Positions 59,301 to 64,000 of a DNA stretch of 64,000 bases are shown one piece after another. The translations under genes and the position numbers were made by a program. Source of the DNA: Lingula anatina (taxonomy: Eukaryota; Brachiopoda; Lingulata; Lingulida; Lingulidae); assembly GCF_001039355.2 (NCBI RefSeq), contig NW_019775483.1, positions 51,654-115,653 on the forward strand, given 5' to 3'. Every line of letters begins with the position of its first letter. Position 1 is the first letter of the stretch. The notes beneath the pieces were generated by a model, which was not told the origin of the DNA, made no database searches, and saw nothing but the letters and a program-made list of their open reading frames with translations.

Positions 59301-61589
59301 CATCATCCTGAGTTTCAGAGATGACAGGACACATTTTCCTCCATTAAGAGCATGAAATGGGTTTATTGTGTCCACTGCTGATAATGGAGGGAAGATTTCT
59401 GCAATCTGTGCAACTCAGGGTGCTTAGTCTTATATCATTTGCATAAAATAATCCAATTATTTGCCAATTTAACATTTCCCACAGAGAGATAAAAACTGTT
59501 TTTCACATTACTTTGAAAACACAAAGCAAATTTTGAAATGATTCATCTTTTTTGTTGTTGTTAAAATGTTTTACTTTCTTTGGCAAAAAAAAAAATTAAT
59601 AAATAAATAAATAAATAAAATTAAATCAGTTTCTGAAAGAGATGCATTGAGTATGCATAATTACATATAGTCCTCTATTCTTCTTATAGTTATTAACTTT
59701 GAAATGAGGAAATCAACTTTATAAGAAGCTCAGGGTTAATCACAACTGTGAGTTATAATTAGTGGTTAAAGAATCAGTGCAGATAAAAAAAAATCCTATA
59801 CAGCATACATACAGTGCAGTAGATATGTTTGTTAAAATAGTAAAACACAGTGAACATAATCTAAGTAATGGCATAGACCTGACCAAAGCTGTAATACAGA
59901 TGTGTAGATGCACAAAAATGTGAACTATACAAGATTCATCACAGGATGTATCATGATAAATTTGGTTATTTAAAGAAAAATATTCTTTTTCCTTTTTAAA
60001 AGACTTAGTTTGAATATTTTTTACATAAAATATTTCCCCCTCAAAAAAAAAAGGCACTTTGTATACATCAAAGTCTGTTTGACCATAGATTCTACAGATC
60101 TGGTTTGGTCGTACCATTATCAAAAAGTGAGTGTTCAGTTACCCTGTAGATAACCTAAGTGACAATAATAACGTGTCACAGGTGAAATGTCACAGGCGAG
60201 TGTCACAGGTGAAATGTCACAGGCGAGTGTCACAGGTAAAGTGTCACAGGTGAAATGATGCAGATTCAGCACATCAGATGGAAAAGGAAAAATGAACAAA
60301 AAATACAAAATTAACTTTAATGTGAGAGATGTGATATGAGAGATTAGTAGATGACAGTTTAACCACCTGAAGTATAGTTTAATTCATATGGCAAAAGCTT
60401 AGCCTGGTTCTTCATTTTCACATTTTCATGTATGCCCACTTGTACAATAAGTGTGCAACCATGGAGATTTGAAAATGAAGCAGCCGGCATCCATGGCAAC
60501 TGTTGCTAACTAAAGAGTATAATCACTCCATTAGGAGGTGAAATGGCCAACTCTAGAATTCAGTTTTAAAAAGAAAGGCACAGTTTAAGCTGTCATCTGT
60601 AACCCATCCCTCTCACATCAACATAACAAATTATATCTACAACTACTTGAGAAATGTGAAAAATAATCAAATAACAGTTGAAAAAATATAGTGAGTTATC
60701 TTGAACAAGTAACAATTAAGACTTAGTAAATAACAGTGTAATTATAATGGCATGGTAACTCTAAGCAGCTGAATGTTTTGAAAGACAAAAGACTGGCACA
60801 AGTGTACCGAGTGTGAATAAAAAATTGTGGAAATAATGTCAATAAAATAATGATAGACTTGTACAGCAAGTACTGCCTTTAAAAACTGAAATTAAACTGC
60901 AAATTAAAATTCTGAAATTATGTAGCATTTACAGAGAGAGGCCTTGAGTTATCTGGGGTATACATACCTTCCTCGAACAATTGACAAATCTAACTGTAAA
61001 AAGAAAAATGATAAAAATCAATGGATACCATCTCAAACTTATTAGGCATCACTTACTATTTGAAATTCATTGTGATTTTCAGCCAATGTGTTCATACCAG
61101 TGTCCCTCTAAACTTAAGAATTCTGGGTCCACAAGAAATGTAGTATAAAAAATGTACTTCAAAAACCTCCCCTCACTCTCCTCTTTACTGTCAAATCTCT
61201 TACCCTGGTCCACAAGCTATGAGACTGTGTGAGAATCTTCCAGGAGCGGCACACCTGAGCACACCTGGCCAGGTCATCTATGTCCACATAACTGAAGATC
61301 TGAAACAGAGAGGCACAGGCTACTGGTCAGTTCTGTATTAAAATACATTCCATGAACAACAACAACAACAAATAAAAAAATAAGCCAGAATGTATAAGGC
61401 AATTATACTTTAGAATTCTGAACTGATTACTATCCCCCTCCCCCTCCCCCTCCATGATTTCACCACTAAAGTGAATGTTACCTTTAAAGCCACAGATCTG
61501 GGCATATTAGCAGAGATATCATCTCTGGCGTCACCCAAACCGCGCCCTGTGGGGTCCTCTTCCTCCATGTTCTCTCCACGTTCTAACCT
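52786..61589 (-). CDS. FBXL13: FBXL13 (DRC6), F-box/LRR subunit of the ciliary nexin-dynein regulatory complex, 5' end beyond the window
   Basis: Exons (minus): 61589-61482, 61299-61204, 60993-60968, 57739-57577, 57193-57093, 56721-56592, 56287-56189, 56021-55901, 55586-55424, 55093-54974, 54671-54521 (donor uncertain), 54280-54062, 53649-53567, 53170-53090, 52864-52786 (TGA). Phases agree at every join, and about 580 aa lie in the window. The F-box spans the first two exons (ISANMPRSVALK joined to IFSYVDIDDLARCAQVCRSW). Then come about 15 Cys-type leucine-rich repeats: HLNLRGCLRLSRAAF, LQDLNLSECSAVN, LSLAFCKRFTDKGLQYLAMG, YISDESLKKVAATRKLRML, KITDVSFKMIGRMCPDLYHL. These follow vertebrate FBXL13 repeat by repeat as remembered. 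The protein acts in motile cilia. In this copy a 77-bp deletion has removed the usual donor of the exon ending near 54545. Copy A of the last nine exons is at 48686-52258. Confidence 0.9.
54521..54548 (-). other. Altered splice donor region in FBXL13 copy B
   Basis: Copy A reads GCAGACCAG|gtaata. Copy B reads GCAGACCAA followed by a (TA)n tract and then TTTTTTG|gtattt. The next possible donor (54520-54519) is in phase 0, so its use would add eight codons (IYIYIYFL) without a frameshift. Confidence 0.75.
56386..56576. repeat. Minisatellite in FBXL13 intron, unit about 20-24 bp
   Basis: Degenerate tandem copies of a gttgacctttgtcagttaat-like unit, for example at 56408, 56429, 56528 and 56549. 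Confidence 0.8.
57124..57311. repeat. 94-bp tandem duplication covering the 5' part of an FBXL13 exon
   Basis: Unit 57124-57217 (acceptor and first part of the exon 57193-57093) recurs at 57218-57311. In the second unit the coding sequence is damaged (an in-frame TGA after the KLVCEG-equivalent), so it is a decaying exon fragment in the upstream intron. Confidence 0.85.
58827..59303. mobile_element. MITE family 1 copy, interrupted by a family 2 insertion
   Basis: Arms: left ggctcatttttaatgaaatt (58828 on), resuming at 59071 as gatcaatccaactccatggg then gactctctgaatgcaatc. The right arm, in reverse complement, starts ttcatttccaatgaaagtat and continues ctacgtagatcag and ggggactcttgctgaatgca. 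If 58860-59070 (the family 2 element plus one TTA) is removed, the left arm aligns continuously with the right arm. Confidence 0.8.
58860..59067. mobile_element. MITE family 2, 208 bp, TTA target-site duplication
   Basis: The left end GACTGCATTCCCACAGATTT is matched exactly by the reverse complement of the right end, and gatcgatc follows on both arms. The flanks are TTA at 58857-58859 and 59068-59070. PIF/Harbinger-type duplication, non-coding, near-perfect arms, inserted in an older family 1 element. Confidence 0.9.
59587..59620. repeat. (AAAT)n microsatellite
   Basis: An A-run followed by about six AAAT-type units in an FBXL13 intron. Confidence 0.85.
60171..60258. repeat. Minisatellite, unit about 30 bp made of tgtcacaggtgaaa / tgtcacaggcgag
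   Basis: Two alternating sub-units (cacaggtgaaatgt and cacaggcgagtgt) repeat about six times in an FBXL13 intron. Confidence 0.85.
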
Positions 61590-64000
61590 CTGAAATATCA
61601 CAATTATAATAAAAAGCGAGGAAGAAGATATCAGACTTGTTCTGCAACACAGAGCACATTTTAGTTTTCTTCTCTGTGTATAGGTGGTGCTGTATGCAAC
61701 CCCATTCTGGTACTGACAGCGTAAAGCCTGCTAAAACTCCCGACTATATCACTATACACACTCTACATGTACTTAGCCTACTTGTACTAGCTGTCTAATG
61801 ATAATTAGCAAGTCTACATTAAAAATTGATCTCATTACCTATGTGCCTAAAGTTTTAATTATATTCTGAAGTTCTTAAAATAGTTACACCGAATTGTTCT
61901 ACATGTATGTTAATTTTTCTTAGTTCAATCATAGAATTCACATAAAAAAATTATAAGCAATAACTTTAGGGTTAAACTTTTAATTATGATGTTTGCATGC
62001 ATGTTTTCTATGCACATCTCAAAATATTCATTTTCAAGCATAATACTTTTTCAACATTAGTATTCAAAACAATGTGTAAAGGTGTTATTTGGGGATGGGG
62101 CTGCATAAAACCAATGATATCTTACTACAAGTAATTCACTGCATCAGAGGGTTTGGGTTTAGATGACTCTGGGGTATAAATACAACTTCAAATGTCACTT
62201 ATAACTCTTGAATAGATGGGATTCAACCGTGTTAGGGCAAGAAACACTGTATATGTATCAGAGTTCATGCTGGGGCATATAGTACTGATAGAAGGTTGGA
62301 TATCTAAGTAATATTGGAGAGGAGAAGTATTTCACTGAACAACTACAGAAAAACATGGTACAATATAAAAGAGTATCTGCAGGAGAGTTACATGTATATC
62401 TTTATATTTCCCACTGTTAATAAGTGAAAAGTTGGACGGTTTGGGTATATAGTTTTTTGTGCGTATATTCTGTATATAAATTAAGGCGAATCTGCTCAAT
62501 GATGATACAGTATCATGATACATGACATGTGGTTACTGAAATCATAATTTAAAACTAAATTGTTAAACAGGTTGACATGCTTTTAGATTACATTCCATAC
62601 TTTAATCAGATATGTAAGTTAATATTAATTTTGCCATGAAACACTTTTAATGTTTAGGAAAAAAGGGATGAAACAATTAAATAATCTCAAATTAACAACA
62701 AATTGACAATGAAAAAATATATAACAGCCACAAAGTTATTCAGCTTTCTTATAGTCAAAGTGATGTGAAACTGAATTTCATCAGAAGTGAAAATCAACTT
62801 AATGAAAAAATTGTGATTTTAAGTGAATTTCAATATGAAAGTGACGTAAAACTTAACATGTGGTGACAGTGACCTTGACAGTGACCTTGACCCAATGCAT
62901 ACAGGTCAGGTGACTCATACTGTGAATGTGACATCAATGTCTACATAACAACAAAAGACTGGATTGCAACAATGATTGATTTGCAATGCGGTCCTTACGA
63001 TGACTCAATAAGATGATGGATAAACAGGAGAATTACATATGATAATTTGCAAGTTTAGGAATTCTAAAACTTTTATGTCTCTAATTTTGAAGAGGTATTA
63101 GTTAAATTTTGGTGTAATACACCTGTATATAAATATATTTACTTTAAAGTGAGCATGAAATAGTATGAGATACTTTTAGTGCTCACAAAAAAAAAAAATT
63201 GTGTAACTATCTGTATAAATGACCTTTAAAAAGCACTAAAATATGATTACTTCTTTCACCTGTTGAAAACAAGTTGATTTTTTTTAATTTAGTATGTCTT
63301 TAAAAATGATTATAGTTAGTAGTGCTACATGCCAAATGAGGAACAACATCCAAAATCCATGACTGACATGTAAGACAAGAACTGGCAGTTAATATAACAT
63401 GCACAAGCCAAAGAACAGCAGAAATACTCAAGCAAACCTTCATCATTTTTAGGCGTTGTTCATCGTGGGTAGAATTTTGGGCATCAAACATCTAGTAAGC
63501 ATCAAATATATAGCAGTGAGAAGCAAAACATGTGGTCAAGCATAAATAAAAAATGGCATGGATTCCAAACACAGGAACAAGTCAGGTGGTGATGACTTGA
63601 TGCAGCCAGAGCAAAAACAATATTTTTCATTCCACAAATCTGTTTTCAAGGTGATGAACAAATTAAACAATCATTTCCATATGAAGATACTGTAACACAA
63701 AGATTTCCATCTTATTTCAAGATCTTCACCTCATTCTTCTTTTAAAATTAATTCTGTTATGTCTTTCCTTTTTACATATATGTAGATAGTCTTCTAATAC
63801 TGTTTTTGCTTAGGCTCCATACAGGGTGTATCAATAATAAAGGCATTGTGAAACATGCAACTTCAACCCAGTCAACTGTCTACTGTACCCTTATGTTGAT
63901 CTTCAATAGAGGACAGATCAGGGCAACAGAATGTCACAGAATGGAGATAATGAAAAATAAAACAAAGAGAAACACACATGTTATATAAATCAATATTTCT
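61590..64000. other. Upstream intron region of FBXL13 to the window edge
   Basis: AT-rich with no clear coding sequence except one weak exon candidate (63438-63491). It contains a short tandem gacagtgaccttgacagtga near 62866-62888. The rest shows nothing recognisable. Confidence 0.5.
63438..63491 (-). CDS. Weak candidate upstream exon of FBXL13
   Basis: The minus frame MFDAQNSTHDEQRLKMMK is bounded by an AG acceptor-like site and a GT (gtttgc) donor-like site. It is 54 bp, phase 0 on both sides, so it would splice in frame to the exon starting RLERGENMEEED. No homology is remembered, and the donor is poor. Confidence 0.3.

Larger units (their letters stand above)
57740..60967. other. FBXL13 intron (3.2 kb)
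   Basis: AT-rich. It contains a nested MITE pair (58827-59303), an AAAT microsatellite (59587-59620) and a minisatellite (60171-60258). No exon was recognised. Confidence 0.65.

Overview
The window is animal nuclear DNA. It is AT-rich, with spliced genes, GT-AG introns of up to about 7.4 kb, many microsatellites and short inverted-repeat transposons. The gene content (FBXO7, a SLC35A-type transporter, two RING-CH ligases, BICD, and the ciliary F-box/LRR protein FBXL13/DRC6) points to a metazoan with motile cilia. The repeat style and the high divergence between apparent allelic copies suggest a marine invertebrate, perhaps a mollusc or another lophotrochozoan. That placement is inference; no species can be named from the sequence.

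Layout. FBXO7 (minus) occupies 1595-5002 and runs off the left edge before its F-box. A second, truncated copy lies at 9618-12092 inside a roughly 7-kb duplicated block whose junction is a single n at 9325. A single-exon hydrophobic-core protein (plus) is at 19118-19873. A 324-aa SLC35A-family nucleotide-sugar transporter (minus) spans 21057-23195. Two tandem, paralogous RING-CH (MARCH-type) membrane E3 ligases (plus) follow at 24359-26213 and 27468-29668, with the same intron phases. BICD (plus) runs from 30697 to 41077, with two more candidate terminal exons at 42919-42960 and 43469-43507. FBXL13 (minus) runs from beyond the right edge to 52786, and its last nine exons recur at 48686-52258 in a second duplicated block joined at an n (52292). 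A third duplication (43587-45267 and 45269-46949) has equal-length copies with no difference seen, and is also joined at an n.

All three duplications meet at an n. This pattern is best explained by unmerged contig overlap (45268) and unmerged haplotypes (52292, and probably 9325). The first block is odd: the FBXO7 transcribed part is clearly more diverged (roughly 10% by eye) than the adjoining intergenic part (a few percent).

The genes do not form a functional cluster. FBXO7 and FBXL13 are F-box proteins of different classes, the RING-CH pair are membrane ubiquitin ligases, and BICD is a dynein adaptor. I found no CRISPR, operon, phage-like or other clearly new system. The best leads are the three alternative BICD C-termini, a deletion that removes a splice donor in one FBXL13 copy, the mosaic FBXO7 duplicate with a 59-copy pentanucleotide tract, the RING-CH pair with its conserved post-TM2 motif, and several well-delimited MITEs including a nested insertion. 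All exon coordinates were read by eye from splice consensus, frame and remembered family similarity; no search was run.
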